The position numbers were made by a program, and so were the translations under genes. DNA of 56,955 nt from Bacillota bacterium (GTDB lineage: Bacteria; Bacillota; Clostridia; Lachnospirales; Lachnospiraceae): positions 1 to 56,955 of the forward strand of contig JAQXUQ010000032.1 of assembly GCA_029224465.1 (NCBI GenBank), read 5' to 3'. The notes under the pieces are model-generated. The model ran no database searches and was not told the DNA's origin. It saw nothing but the letters and a program-made list of their open reading frames with translations. Shown in pieces: positions 7,838-17,202 of this stretch (within the stretch, counting starts at the first letter, position 1; each line of letters starts with the position of its first letter).

Positions 7838-8920
7838 ATGGCACTTGATTACAAATCTTCCGGCGTAGATGTTGAAGCCGGCTACCGGTCCGTAGAGCTG
7901 ATGAAGCAGTATGTGAAGAGAACACTCCGTCCCGAGGTCCTCGGAGGGCTCGGCGGTTTTTCCGGCGCTTTCTCACTTTCGAAGATCAGGGAAATGGAGG
8001 ACCCGGTCCTTCTGTCCGGGACGGACGGTGTCGGTACCAAGCAGAAACTGGCGTTTCTGATGGACCGGCATGATACGGTCGGTATCGACGCGGTCGCGAT
8101 GTGCGTCAATGACGTCGCGTGCGCGGGCGGGGAGCCTTTGTTTTTCCTGGATTATATTGCCTGCGGCAAGAATGTTCCCGAGAAAATCGCGGCGATTGTC
8201 AAGGGCGTTGCGGAAGGCTGCGTGCAGGCGGACAGCGCGCTGCTTGGAGGCGAAACGGCGGAGCACCCCGGACTGATGCCGGACGATGAATATGATCTCG
8301 CGGGCTTTTCGGTGGGTGTCGTTGAACGGAAGGATATGATTACCGGCGAAAACATAATGCCCGGCGACATGCTGATCGGCATCGCTTCCTCCGGCGTTCA
8401 TTCCAACGGATTTTCTCTTGTCCGCAAGGTGTTTCATATTAACAGCAAAGAGGTGCTGGACAAGTATTATCCGGAGCTTGGCGCGACACTGGGCGAGACG
8501 CTCCTGACTCCGACGAAGATCTATGTGCACGCAATGAAGAGCATCCGCGAAGCAGGCGTCCGCGTCAAAGGCTGCAGCCATGTGACAGGCGGCGGTTTCT
8601 ATGAAAATATTCCGAGAATGCTCCCGGACAATACGGTTGCCAGAATTCATAAAGGCAGTTACCCGGTTCCGGCAATCTTTGGTCTTCTGCGCAAAACCGG
8701 CGGAATCGATGAACATGTGATGTATAATACGTTCAACATGGGAATCGGACTCTGTCTTGCAATTGATCCCGCTGACAAGCAGAAGGTTCTTCTCGCCGCG
8801 GCAGCCGCAGGCGAGAAGGCGTATGTTATCGGCGAGATCGTAAGTGCGGACGAAGCGGGGCAGATTGAAGCCGGCGGCAACACACAGGCCGGCAGCAGGA
8901 AAGGAATTCAGCTTGTCTGA
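7838..8920 (+). CDS. purM: phosphoribosylformylglycinamidine cyclo-ligase (AIR synthetase)
   Basis: ATP-dependent ring closure of FGAM to AIR. Motifs SGTDGVGTK (60-68) and NDVACAGGEPLFFLDY (91-106) form the ATP site shared by the PurM/SelD/HypE family; LLGGETAEHPG follows. The start at 7838 (MALDYKSSG) has SD AAAGGAAGG at 7822-7830 and matches the family N-terminus; the frame opens earlier at 7802 but that part is unlike PurM. 360 residues. Confidence 0.96.
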   Translation: MALDYKSSGVDVEAGYRSVELMKQYVKRTLRPEVLGGLGGFSGAFSLSKIREMEDPVLLSGTDGVGTKQKLAFLMDRHDTVGIDAVAMCVNDVACAGGEPLFFLDYIACGKNVPEKIAAIVKGVAEGCVQADSALLGGETAEHPGLMPDDEYDLAGFSVGVVERKDMITGENIMPGDMLIGIASSGVHSNGFSLVRKVFHINSKEVLDKYYPELGATLGETLLTPTKIYVHAMKSIREAGVRVKGCSHVTGGGFYENIPRMLPDNTVARIHKGSYPVPAIFGLLRKTGGIDEHVMYNTFNMGIGLCLAIDPADKQKVLLAAAAAGEKAYVIGEIVSADEAGQIEAGGNTQAGSRKGIQLV

Positions 8921-8955
8921 CAGGCAGGCATCTGCGGCGCAGGGAAGGAGGAGCA

Positions 8956-9582
8956 ATGCTTAGAACAGTAGTCCTGGTATCCGGCGGCGGAACGAACCTG
9001 CAGGCGATCATTGACCGGATCGGAGACGGTACGCTGAAAGACGTGGAGATTGCCTGTGTGATCAGCAATAATCCCGGCGCGTACGCACTGACGCGCGCAA
9101 AGAATGCGGGAATTCCGGCGCTGTGTCTTAGTCCGAAAGATTATGAGACACGGGAGCGGTTCAATGAGGTGCTCCTTCAAAAGCTGCAGGAGATTTCACC
9201 AGACCTGATTGTTCTCGCGGGCTTTCTGGTCGCAATTCCGGAAGCCGTGATCCGGGCGTTCCCGATGAAAATCATCAATATCCATCCTTCCCTGATCCCG
9301 TCCTTCTGCGGAAAGGGGTATTATGGCCTGAAGGTGCATGAAAGAGCTCTGGAGCGCGGCGTCAAGGTAACCGGCGCCACCGTGCATTTCGTCGACGAAG
9401 GGATGGATTCCGGTCCGATTATTCTGCAGAAAGCGGTTGAGATTCCGGATGGGATTACACCGCAGGAGCTGCAGCAGAAAGTCATGAAGGAAGCGGAATG
9501 GGTCATTCTCCCGCGCGCGATTTCGCTGATTGCACAGGGCAGAGTTGTTCTTTCCGGCAAAACAACACGGATCGCACCGTGA
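8956..9582 (+). CDS. purN: phosphoribosylglycinamide formyltransferase (folate-dependent)
   Basis: Transfers the formyl group of 10-formyl-THF to GAR. Catalytic residues Asn108, His110 (INIHPSLIPSF) and Asp151 (DEGMDSGPII) are in place; the N-terminal SGGGTNLQAI loop binds the ribotide phosphate. SD GGAAGGAGG precedes the ATG. Thirteen bases separate it from purD; purH, often found between them in Firmicutes, is absent here. Confidence 0.95.
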   Translation: MLRTVVLVSGGGTNLQAIIDRIGDGTLKDVEIACVISNNPGAYALTRAKNAGIPALCLSPKDYETRERFNEVLLQKLQEISPDLIVLAGFLVAIPEAVIRAFPMKIINIHPSLIPSFCGKGYYGLKVHERALERGVKVTGATVHFVDEGMDSGPIILQKAVEIPDGITPQELQQKVMKEAEWVILPRAISLIAQGRVVLSGKTTRIAP

Positions 9583-9595
9583 CAAAGGAGACACT

Positions 9596-10873
9596 ATGAA
9601 GGTACTTCTGATCGGCGGCGGCGGGCGGGAGCACGCCATCGCGGCAGCTATAGTGAAATCGAAAAGGGTAGACAAGCTCTACTGCGCGCCCGGGAACGCG
9701 GGAATCGCGAAGATCGCGGAGTGTGTTCCTATCGGCGTCATGGAATTTGACAGACTGATTGATTTCGCAAAGGAAAAGCAGATTGATCTCGCGGTCTGCA
9801 GTCAGGATGATCCGCTCTGCGCGGGGATTGTTGACGCGTTTGAAGCAGCCGGCCTGAAAATTTTCGGAACCAGAAAAAACGCTGCCATCATTGAAGGCAG
9901 CAAAGCTTTTTCGAAGCAGCTCATGAAGAAGTACGGCATTCCGACAGCCGCTTATGAGATTTTTACGGACGCGGGAAAGGCTGTGGAGTATCTCAGGGGT
10001 TGTAATTATCCGATTGTACTCAAAGCGGACGGTCTGGCGCTCGGAAAAGGCGTCCTGATCTGCAAAGACTTCGAACAGGCGGAGGACGGTGTCCGGGAAA
10101 TCATGCTGGACAAGAAGTTCGGCAGCGCCGGGAACGAACTTGTGATCGAAGAGTTTATGACCGGCCGCGAGGTATCGGCGCTCGCGTTTGTCGATGGCAC
10201 ACATTACCGGCTGATGAGCTCGTCGCAGGACCACAAGAGAATCGGCGACGGCGATACAGGACTGAATACCGGCGGCATGGGGACGTTCTCTCCGAGTCCG
10301 TTCTTTACAGACGAGGTCCGGAAAGTCTGCGACAGAACCATTTTCCAGCCGACGGTCGATGCCATGGCAAAGGAGGGACGCCCGTTCCGCGGGGTCTTAT
10401 ACTTCGGCCTGATGCTGACGCCGCAGGGTCCCAAAGTCGTGGAATACAACACCCGCTTCGGTGATCCGGAGACGCAGGTCGTTCTGCCCCGCATGAAGAC
10501 GGATATCATTGATATATTTGAGGCATGCATGAACGGCACGCTGGATAAGATCAGCCTCGAATTTGAAGATAACGCGGCGGTCTGCGTGGTACTCGCAAGC
10601 GGTGGTTATCCTCTTCATTACGAGAAGGGTAAGCTTATCGGAGGTCTTGAAAACTTCGATGGAAAGCCGGATCTTTACTGCTTCCATGCAGGGACAAAAT
10701 TTGACGAACAGGGAAGAGTCGTAACGAGCGGAGGGCGCGTCCTCGGTGTAACAGCGCTTGCGCCGACGCTCAAAGAGGCCAGAGCCAGGGCATATAAAGC
10801 CGTCCGGCTGGTTTCATTCGAAGGCATGTATATGCGGCATGATATCGGAAAGGCAATTGACGATGCGCAGTAA
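9596..10873 (+). CDS. purD: phosphoribosylamine-glycine ligase (GAR synthetase)
   Basis: ATP-grasp ligase joining phosphoribosylamine and glycine, the product being the substrate of PurN. N-terminal IGGGGREHAI, the ATP-grasp elements VLKADGLALGKGV and NTGGMGTFSPSPFF, and the metal/ATP motif NTRFGDPETQ are all present. The start at 9596 has AAAGGAG six bases upstream and gives the usual 425 residues; the longer frame starts inside purN. The promoter of the next gene overlaps its stop codon. Confidence 0.96.
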   Translation: MKVLLIGGGGREHAIAAAIVKSKRVDKLYCAPGNAGIAKIAECVPIGVMEFDRLIDFAKEKQIDLAVCSQDDPLCAGIVDAFEAAGLKIFGTRKNAAIIEGSKAFSKQLMKKYGIPTAAYEIFTDAGKAVEYLRGCNYPIVLKADGLALGKGVLICKDFEQAEDGVREIMLDKKFGSAGNELVIEEFMTGREVSALAFVDGTHYRLMSSSQDHKRIGDGDTGLNTGGMGTFSPSPFFTDEVRKVCDRTIFQPTVDAMAKEGRPFRGVLYFGLMLTPQGPKVVEYNTRFGDPETQVVLPRMKTDIIDIFEACMNGTLDKISLEFEDNAAVCVVLASGGYPLHYEKGKLIGGLENFDGKPDLYCFHAGTKFDEQGRVVTSGGRVLGVTALAPTLKEARARAYKAVRLVSFEGMYMRHDIGKAIDDAQ

Positions 10874-10886
10874 TGCGATGTAATAT
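10857..10886 (+). promoter_or_regulatory. promoter of the SH3b gene, over the purD stop
   Basis: TTGACG at 10857-10862, 18-base spacer, TAATAT at 10881-10886. The purD stop codon (10871-10873) lies inside the spacer. Confidence 0.55.
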
Positions 10887-10938
10887 AAATTATCGTTGTT
10901 TTTTCTGATAACTAAGTTTTTTTAAGAGGTAAGCAAAT

Positions 10939-12246
10939 ATGGTTAGAAGCAAAGGGATGAAAGTCCTTGCGGCGACAGCTGTTCTGTCGGCTGCCCTTGG
11001 ATTTATGTCACCTGCGGCTGTTCTTTCACCGCTGGCCGCAACAGGTTCCGTAAACGGAACGGATGTCAATGTCCGCGGCGAAGCGTCTACGACTTCGAGT
11101 GTTGTCGGCACCGTCTCTTCCGGAGAAACTTTTCAGGTCGGCGACAGCACAACGGACAGTGATGGCAATACATGGTATCAGGTAACACTGGGCAGCGGTG
11201 CCACGGGTTATATCCGCAGCGATCTGATGACGGTGAATCAGGATGATGCGGGAACCGGCGGGTCCTCGCAGGACGGCACACAGCAGGATGGCGCGCAGCA
11301 GGACGGTGAATCCGCGAATGCAGGCTCTACCGAACAGGCGGAAACGCCTGCGGACAGCAGCGCGGCGGCAACGTCCGATACCGGCGGATATCAGATCGTT
11401 CTCGCACCGGATGATACCGGAGAGAAGACCTATTATCTGTACAACAATAACGCGAATGAGCGGATGAAGATTTCCGACATCGAGTCTTTGAAAGACAGGG
11501 TGACGACGGCGGAAGCTGCTGCCAAGGCAGCGTCCACCAAGTGGAAGGCTTTTGTGATCGCTTTTGCGGTACTGGCGCTCGCGGCAATCGGCGGCTGCAT
11601 TGTTCTGTTCCTCAAACTCCGTGACGCACTCAACAACAGCGCGCGGGAGAGAAATCTTACAAGAGAGCGCAGCATGGCCAGAAGACGCGGCGCGGACGCG
11701 GATGACCTCAGCGCTGTCGGAAGAGAAAGACGGCCTGTCCGCGATAGGAATGATGCGTATCCTTCGAGGCGTCCTGCAGACCCGGCAAGAAGACCGTCGC
11801 AGCCGGTTCGCCGTGCTCCGCAGTCCGGCGATGAAGATATCCGCACAGACAGGCCGGAGAGGGATATGCGCGACATGCGCGGTTTCCAGGCAAGACCCGG
11901 CATGAACAGAGCAATCGGAGACGGTGTCCGCGAGAGCGCAAGACGCCCCGAGGACCGGGAAATCCGCACAGATCGTCCCGCGCCGAGAATGCAGAGAGAT
12001 CAGAGAGTGTCCCGTCCCATGGGAGCGGAAGACGCGCGGGAGATGCGGGACATGAATCCGCAGCAGCGCCCGGATGCCGTGAGAAGACCGCAGCGCCCTT
12101 CGGGAGCGTCTGGAGCGGATCTCCGGCAGCGCATGAATGAGGCACCGCAGCAGGCACCTGCAAGACCTTCCAGACCTGTCAAGAATTTTGCGGCAGATGA
12201 TGATTTCGATTATGATTTCATCAACATGGATGACGACAATCAGTAA
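10939..12246 (+). CDS. membrane-anchored SH3b protein with Arg/Pro-rich tail
   Basis: 435 residues. An N-terminal signal sequence or anchor (about residues 7-35) is followed by a bacterial SH3 domain (about 38-85: NVRGEASTTSSVVGTVSSGE, then WYQVTLGSGATGYIRSDLM), a Gln/Asp/Ser-rich linker, and a transmembrane helix at about 204-226. The remaining ~210 residues are rich in R, P, D and M, with IRTDRP occurring twice, and end in an acidic tail. SH3b domains usually bind the cell wall; the topology puts the basic tail in the cytosol. Function unknown. It has its own promoter and ends at the bifunctional terminator/operator element. Confidence 0.78.
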   Translation: MVRSKGMKVLAATAVLSAALGFMSPAAVLSPLAATGSVNGTDVNVRGEASTTSSVVGTVSSGETFQVGDSTTDSDGNTWYQVTLGSGATGYIRSDLMTVNQDDAGTGGSSQDGTQQDGAQQDGESANAGSTEQAETPADSSAAATSDTGGYQIVLAPDDTGEKTYYLYNNNANERMKISDIESLKDRVTTAEAAAKAASTKWKAFVIAFAVLALAAIGGCIVLFLKLRDALNNSARERNLTRERSMARRRGADADDLSAVGRERRPVRDRNDAYPSRRPADPARRPSQPVRRAPQSGDEDIRTDRPERDMRDMRGFQARPGMNRAIGDGVRESARRPEDREIRTDRPAPRMQRDQRVSRPMGAEDAREMRDMNPQQRPDAVRRPQRPSGASGADLRQRMNEAPQQAPARPSRPVKNFAADDDFDYDFINMDDDNQ

Positions 12247-12293
12247 CGGACTCTGTTCATCCATGAAAACTTCATAAACTTTTCCCGGTGGAA

Positions 12294-12335
12294 TTGACCC
12301 GGCATGGCAATTGTTATATATTAGGTATAACAATT
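12294..12335 (+). promoter_or_regulatory. promoter with operator-like dyad before gntR-clpC-radA
   Basis: TTGACC at 12294-12299, 17-base spacer, TATATT at 12317-12322. A perfect 10-bp inverted repeat, AATTGTTATA (12309-12318) and TATAACAATT (12326-12335), seven bases apart, covers the -10 box. This is the place expected for an autoregulatory operator of the GntR protein encoded just downstream. Confidence 0.7.
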
Positions 12336-12351
12336 ATCATGCCGGTTTTTT
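12299..12351 (+). terminator. terminator of the SH3b gene, overlapping the next promoter
   Basis: CCGGCATG (12299-12306) pairs with CATGCCGG (12338-12345); two unpaired or wobble positions follow, then the 10-bp dyad described for the promoter continues the stem. Six Ts follow at 12346-12351. The same bases therefore serve as terminator arm, -35/-10 region and operator. Confidence 0.7.
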
Positions 12352-12390
12352 CTGCCGGCAGACGTTTGCCATGAATCGGAGGTGACGTTT

Positions 12391-12873
12391 ATGTATCTTG
12401 AGATTGATTTCAGCAGCGATGAAGCTTACTATCAGCAGCTGTGCAATCAGATTATACTGGGAATCGCGACCAGCCAGTTTACCGACGGCCAGGTGCTTCC
12501 GTCTGTCCGCCAGCTGGCGGATGATATCGGTATTAACATGCATACGGTGAACAAGGCGTATTCTGTTTTGAAGCAGGAAGGCTTTGTCAAAGTGGACCGC
12601 AGAAAGGGCGCTGTCATATCCGTCGATGTGAACAAGCAGCGCGCCATGGATACGATCCGCAAGAGCATGGAGCCCTTGATCGCGGAGGCAATCTGCAGGG
12701 ACCTCAGCCGCAGCGACATGCACCGGCTGGTGGATGAAGTCTGCGACGAGTTCGCGGGCTATGTCAGTGACGAGGGCAGGTATACACCGCCGCCGGAAAA
12801 ACAGCCGGACGCGAAGCGGCGGGCTGCCCGCAGGGAAGAGAATACAGTGGAAAAGGACGAAACGGATGAATAA
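12391..12873 (+). CDS. GntR-family regulator (YtrA type)
   Basis: 160 residues. The winged helix of the GntR family is at about residues 10-78: YYQQLCNQIILGIATSQF, LPSVRQLADDIGINMHTVNKAY (recognition helix) and the wing FVKVDRRKGAV. The C-terminal part is short and helical, as in the YtrA subfamily, with no ligand-binding FCD or UTRA domain. SD GGAGGTG at 12378-12384 supports ATG 12391 rather than GTG 12382. It overlaps clpC by 8 bases. In related bacteria CtsR usually controls clpC; here this regulator sits in that position, so a role in clpC control is inferred. Confidence 0.88.
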   Translation: MYLEIDFSSDEAYYQQLCNQIILGIATSQFTDGQVLPSVRQLADDIGINMHTVNKAYSVLKQEGFVKVDRRKGAVISVDVNKQRAMDTIRKSMEPLIAEAICRDLSRSDMHRLVDEVCDEFAGYVSDEGRYTPPPEKQPDAKRRAARREENTVEKDETDE

Positions 12874-15379
12874 ATATACAGATAGCGCAAAAGCGGCGCT
12901 GCGGCTCGCGGAGCGCGCCGCCAAAGAGAGTAACTCCGGTTATGTCGGGACCGAGCATCTGCTTCTTGGTCTGATCCGGGAGCCGGAGGGAGTCGCGTCC
13001 AACGTGCTGCGGCAGAACGGAATTACCGAAGAGAAGCTTTCGGAGATGATTTCTTCGCTTCGCAAAGAGCCGGGGGAAACCGCGGTTCTGGACCGGGGCG
13101 GTTACACCCCGCGCCTGTACGGCATACTGGACAACGCCGCGATTTTAAGTCAGAGGTATCATTCGGCGGAAGTCGGAACCGAGCACCTTCTGATGGCTCT
13201 GATTCTGGAGAGACAGAATGTGGCGGTCAAGCTTCTGGAGGCGGGCGGCGCGAATGTCCCGAAGATCTATTTTGAGGTGCTTGCGGCGATCGGTGAAAAC
13301 CTGTCCGAGCACAGGGACGATCTCGGACAGCAGCCGCAGGGACCGCAGGGCGGTGAGCAGGGCGGACCGCAGAGGAGCATGCTCGAACAGTATTCGAGAG
13401 ACCTCACGCAGGAAGCAAGAGAGGGAAAACTCGATCCGGTGATCGGCCGCGAGAAGGAAATGGAGCGTGTGATCCAGATCCTGTCGAGACGCAACAAGAA
13501 CAATCCCTGCCTGATCGGTGAACCGGGTGTCGGCAAGACAGCGATCGTCGAAGGCCTCGCGGAGAAGATCGTCAGCGGCAGTGTACCATTCACCGTCAGG
13601 GACAAGCGGCTTCTGACACTGGATATTTCCGGGATGGTCGCGGGATCCAAGTACCGCGGTGAATTCGAGGAGAGAATCAAGGGGGTTATCGAGGAAGTCC
13701 GCCGCGACGGTAACATTATTCTCTTTATTGATGAGATGCACACACTGATCGGCGCAGGCGGCGCGGAAGGAGCGATCGACGCTTCGAACATTTTGAAGCC
13801 GTCTCTTGCGCGCGGCGAGCTGCAGATGATCGGTGCGACAACGATCAGCGAATACCATAAGTATGTCGAGAAGGACGCGGCGCTGGAACGCCGTTTCCAG
13901 CCGGTTATCGTCGAGGAGCCTTCACCCGGGGAAGCGCTGCAGATTCTGCATGGCGTTGCGCCGCAGTACGAGCAGCATCACCAGGTCAGGATAACGGACG
14001 AAGCAATGCAGGAGGCGGTCCGCCTTTCAGTCCGCTATATTACCGACCGGAATCTTCCGGACAAGGCGATTGATGTCATTGACGAAGCCTGCGCCGCGGT
14101 CCGGCTCAAGGGAACTTCGGTGAAGAAGGATAGTCTTGCGGAACTGGAAAAGGAACTGGATGAACTCGATGAACAGCTGGCGGACAACGTGGCAGCAGGG
14201 GATCTTGCAGCCGCGAGAACAATCCGTGCCAAATATGAGGAGCTCAGCAGAAGAATCGCGAAACGCCGCATGAACCGCGCCGTCGGAAACGCGCGGCTGC
14301 CCGAGGTGTCAGCCGAAGATGTTGCAGGCGTCATTTCCCTCTGGTCCAAGGTGCCGGTGCAGCGCCTGACAGAGCGTGAGAGCGAACGGCTTCTGAAACT
14401 GGAAGATACGCTGCACCGCAGGGTGATCGGACAGGACGAAGCGGTCAGGGCGGTTGCGAAGGCAATTCGCAGAGGCCGTGTCGGCCTGCAGGATCCGAAC
14501 CGTCCGATCGGCTCGTTCCTGTTTTTAGGGCCTACCGGTGTCGGCAAAACAGAACTGGCCAAGGCTCTGGCTGCCGCTGTTTTCGGTGATGAAGACAGCA
14601 TGATCCGCGTTGATATGTCGGAATATATGGAGCAGTACGCTGTCTCCAAGATGATCGGTTCGGCGCCCGGTTATGTCGGATATGAAGAGGGCGGTCAGCT
14701 GACCGATAAGGTCCGCCAGCATCCGTATTCGGTTGTGCTGTTTGATGAGATCGAGAAGGCACATCCGGACGTTTTCAATGTTCTGCTGCAGATTCTCGAC
14801 GAAGGTCATCTGACCGATTCCCAGGGCAGAACCGTGAATTTCAAGAATACAATCATTATCATGACATCCAATGTCGGCGCCCGCAATATCATTGAGCCCA
14901 AGACGCTCGGGTTTGCGCCGAAGCCGACCGAGAAGGAGTCGTATGAAAAGATGCAGGCCGGCGTTATGGATGAAGTTAAGAAGATGTTCCGTCCGGAGTT
15001 CATCAACAGAATTGACGGCATTCTTGTTTTCCATGCGCTCAGCCATGATGATATGCTGAAGATCACGACGCTCCTGTTCTCGGATCTGATTAAGAGAGCG
15101 AAGGAGCAGATGAATATCACGATCCGGGTAACGCCTGCTATGAAAGAGTATCTCGTAGATCATTACGCGAACGACAAGATGGGAGCGCGGCCGTTAAAGC
15201 GCGCAATCCAGAATGTTGTGGAAGATCCGCTTTCGGAGAAACTGCTTTCTGAAGAGATCAGGCAGGGAGATACCGTAGTTATCGGACATAACGGCAGTGA
15301 AGTTACATTTAAAAAGTCAGAGCCCCGTCGCCGGAAGGAAGAGAGAGGGCCGGTAGAAAAGAGCGCGGATGCCGAATAA
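12866..15379 (+). CDS. clpC: ATP-dependent Clp protease ATP-binding subunit ClpC
   Basis: AAA+ unfoldase that feeds substrates to ClpP. Two N-terminal Clp-N repeats (about 1-75 and 80-145), first ATPase domain with Walker A GEPGVGKT (218-225), a middle region of coiled-coil type, and second ATPase domain with GPTGVGKT (555-562). A hydrophobic tripeptide LGF after IIEPKT matches the ClpP-docking loop. 837 residues from ATG 12866; the longer frame lies inside gntR. No mcsA or mcsB genes accompany it. The end overlaps radA by 11 bases. Confidence 0.93.
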   Translation: MNKYTDSAKAALRLAERAAKESNSGYVGTEHLLLGLIREPEGVASNVLRQNGITEEKLSEMISSLRKEPGETAVLDRGGYTPRLYGILDNAAILSQRYHSAEVGTEHLLMALILERQNVAVKLLEAGGANVPKIYFEVLAAIGENLSEHRDDLGQQPQGPQGGEQGGPQRSMLEQYSRDLTQEAREGKLDPVIGREKEMERVIQILSRRNKNNPCLIGEPGVGKTAIVEGLAEKIVSGSVPFTVRDKRLLTLDISGMVAGSKYRGEFEERIKGVIEEVRRDGNIILFIDEMHTLIGAGGAEGAIDASNILKPSLARGELQMIGATTISEYHKYVEKDAALERRFQPVIVEEPSPGEALQILHGVAPQYEQHHQVRITDEAMQEAVRLSVRYITDRNLPDKAIDVIDEACAAVRLKGTSVKKDSLAELEKELDELDEQLADNVAAGDLAAARTIRAKYEELSRRIAKRRMNRAVGNARLPEVSAEDVAGVISLWSKVPVQRLTERESERLLKLEDTLHRRVIGQDEAVRAVAKAIRRGRVGLQDPNRPIGSFLFLGPTGVGKTELAKALAAAVFGDEDSMIRVDMSEYMEQYAVSKMIGSAPGYVGYEEGGQLTDKVRQHPYSVVLFDEIEKAHPDVFNVLLQILDEGHLTDSQGRTVNFKNTIIIMTSNVGARNIIEPKTLGFAPKPTEKESYEKMQAGVMDEVKKMFRPEFINRIDGILVFHALSHDDMLKITTLLFSDLIKRAKEQMNITIRVTPAMKEYLVDHYANDKMGARPLKRAIQNVVEDPLSEKLLSEEIRQGDTVVIGHNGSEVTFKKSEPRRRKEERGPVEKSADAE

Positions 15380-16778
15380 GAAGAAAACGACGGCGTTTTT
15401 CTGCAGTGAGTGCGGATATGAAAGCGCCAAATGGACCGGTCAGTGTCCGTCCTGCCATGCGTGGAATACCATGGTGGAAGCGCCGGTCAGAATACAGACG
15501 GGCGGCACTGCCTCGGCGGTTTCAAGGGGCGGCGCGGGAGCCGTCCGCGGCACTTCCTTTGCGGCCGGCAGCAGGCCGGTGCCGCTGTCCGCAGTGCATG
15601 ATGAAGGTGAAACGAGATGGACGACCGGCTACGGAGAACTCGACAGGGTTCTCGGCGGCGGTATTGTCAAGGGATCGATGCTGCTTGTCGGCGGAGATCC
15701 CGGCATCGGGAAATCGACGCTCCTTTTACAGGTGACCAGAAACCTTGCGGCAGATGGCAGGAACGTTCTGTATATTTCCGGTGAGGAATCGCTGCATCAG
15801 ATCAAGCTGCGCGCGGCGAGAATCGGTCATGTACCGGATAATCTGCGCTTTTTGTGCGAGACGGATCTGGATACGATCACGGAAATCCTTCTGGAAGAGA
15901 AGCCGGAGCTGTGCGTGATTGACTCCATACAGACGATGTATAACGCGTCCGTAGCGGCAGCGGCAGGCAGCATTTCGCAGGTAAGAGAGACAACCGGAGT
16001 ACTCCTGCGCCTTGCCAAGGAAACAGGGATTACATTCTTTATCATCGGCCATGTGACAAAGGAAGGAACCGTGGCCGGACCGCGCGTGCTTGAGCATATG
16101 GTAGATACCGTGCTGTATTTCGAGGGAGACCGGTACGCCTCCTACAGGATCATCCGCGGCGTCAAGAACCGCTTCGGTTCAACGAATGAAATCGGCGTAT
16201 TTGAAATGCGAAGGGAAGGCCTGTGCGAGGTCGAGAATCCTTCGGAGTACATGCTGAGCGGCCGTCCGGAGAACGCCAGCGGATCGGTCGTTTCGTGCGC
16301 GATGGACGGGACCAGAGCGATTCTGACCGAGGTGCAGGCGCTCGTCTGCAAATCGAACTTCGGATTTCCCAAGCGTCAGGCGACCGGAACGGATTACAAC
16401 AGAGTGAGTCTTCTGATGGCGGTTCTGGAGAAGAGAATCGGTATCCCTTTGTCCGAATACGATGCGTATGTCAATCTCGCGGGAGGAATCAGGCAGTCGG
16501 AGCCCGCAATGGATCTTGGCATCGCGATGGCACTTCTTTCGAGCTTCCGGGGAAAGCCGGTCGGTGACCGGACGGTCGCTTTCGGAGAAATCGGCCTGTC
16601 CGGAGAAGTGCGGATGGTCACGATGGCGGATGTGCGGGTGCAGGAGGCGGCCAAGCTTGGGTTTACAACCTGCATTCTGCCGAAGAGCAATCTGAAAGGA
16701 CTGAAAGCGCCGGACGGCATCGAGATTGTCGGCATCAGCAACCTGAAGGAAGCGGCTGACCTCATAGGACAGCGGTGA
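15369..16778 (+). CDS. radA: DNA repair protein RadA (Sms)
   Basis: Branch-migration ATPase in recombinational repair. C4 zinc finger with Cys12, 15, 26 and 29; RecA-like core with Walker A GGDPGIGKST; RadA-specific KNRFG motif; C-terminal Lon-protease-like domain. 469 residues, normal. Overlap with clpC shows one transcript; clpC-radA order is common in Firmicutes. Confidence 0.96.
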   Translation: MPNKKKTTAFFCSECGYESAKWTGQCPSCHAWNTMVEAPVRIQTGGTASAVSRGGAGAVRGTSFAAGSRPVPLSAVHDEGETRWTTGYGELDRVLGGGIVKGSMLLVGGDPGIGKSTLLLQVTRNLAADGRNVLYISGEESLHQIKLRAARIGHVPDNLRFLCETDLDTITEILLEEKPELCVIDSIQTMYNASVAAAAGSISQVRETTGVLLRLAKETGITFFIIGHVTKEGTVAGPRVLEHMVDTVLYFEGDRYASYRIIRGVKNRFGSTNEIGVFEMRREGLCEVENPSEYMLSGRPENASGSVVSCAMDGTRAILTEVQALVCKSNFGFPKRQATGTDYNRVSLLMAVLEKRIGIPLSEYDAYVNLAGGIRQSEPAMDLGIAMALLSSFRGKPVGDRTVAFGEIGLSGEVRMVTMADVRVQEAAKLGFTTCILPKSNLKGLKAPDGIEIVGISNLKEAADLIGQR

Positions 16779-16856
16779 CCGGACGGCAAAACAGACCGCA
16801 CAGTTGAACACGACAGATGATGCCGGAGAAACGGCATCCGGAATAAGAATTGCCGC

Positions 16857-16885
16857 TTGCGTTTCAAAGGATCATCTGCTATAAT
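16857..16885 (+). promoter_or_regulatory. promoter of tRNA-Trp
   Basis: TTGCGT at 16857-16862, 17-base spacer, TATAAT at 16880-16885 with an extended TG. A 9-bp hairpin (16932-16940 with 16946-16954) lies in the transcribed leader before the tRNA. Confidence 0.65.
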
Positions 16886-16966
16886 TCATCTTTGTCGGCA
16901 GCAGAATCAGATTGACCGAGTCACCTGATTTCGGTTTGTACGGAGTACAAACCGTGCCTGACACCC

Positions 16967-17038
16967 AGAGGACTCATACAATGGCTAGTATCACGGTCTC
17001 CAAAACCGTTCATGGGGGTTCGAATCCCTCGTCCTCTG
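16967..17038 (+). tRNA. tRNA-Trp (CCA)
   Basis: Acceptor 16967-16973 pairs with 17031-17037, discriminator G at 17038. D-stem ATAC/GTAT, anticodon loop CTCCAAA giving CCA, T-loop TTCGAAT. CCA tail is not encoded. It has its own promoter and terminator. Confidence 0.92.
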
Positions 17039-17048
17039 TTTCATGCAG

Positions 17049-17089
17049 AGCCCTGAAGTTCAACGGAGGTTGAATCTCGGGGCTTTTTT
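17049..17089 (+). terminator. terminator after tRNA-Trp
   Basis: Stem of about 16 pairs with one mismatch (17049-17064 with 17069-17084), loop of four bases and a run of Ts at 17084-17089. Confidence 0.85.
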
Positions 17090-17202
17090 GATGTCCTGCA
17101 AGTTTGGGGAAGAATCGCGTCCGCAATTGTTTTCCCTCTGTTATAATATTTACAGCACGGTTCATGCGTATGTGCGCGTCCTGCCGCGCAGAGGAGAAGT
17201 TT

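Noticed and set aside
12734-12865. Longer start for clpC (881 residues)
   Set aside because: It lies inside gntR, and [12 protein letters not shown] is the typical ClpC N-terminus.
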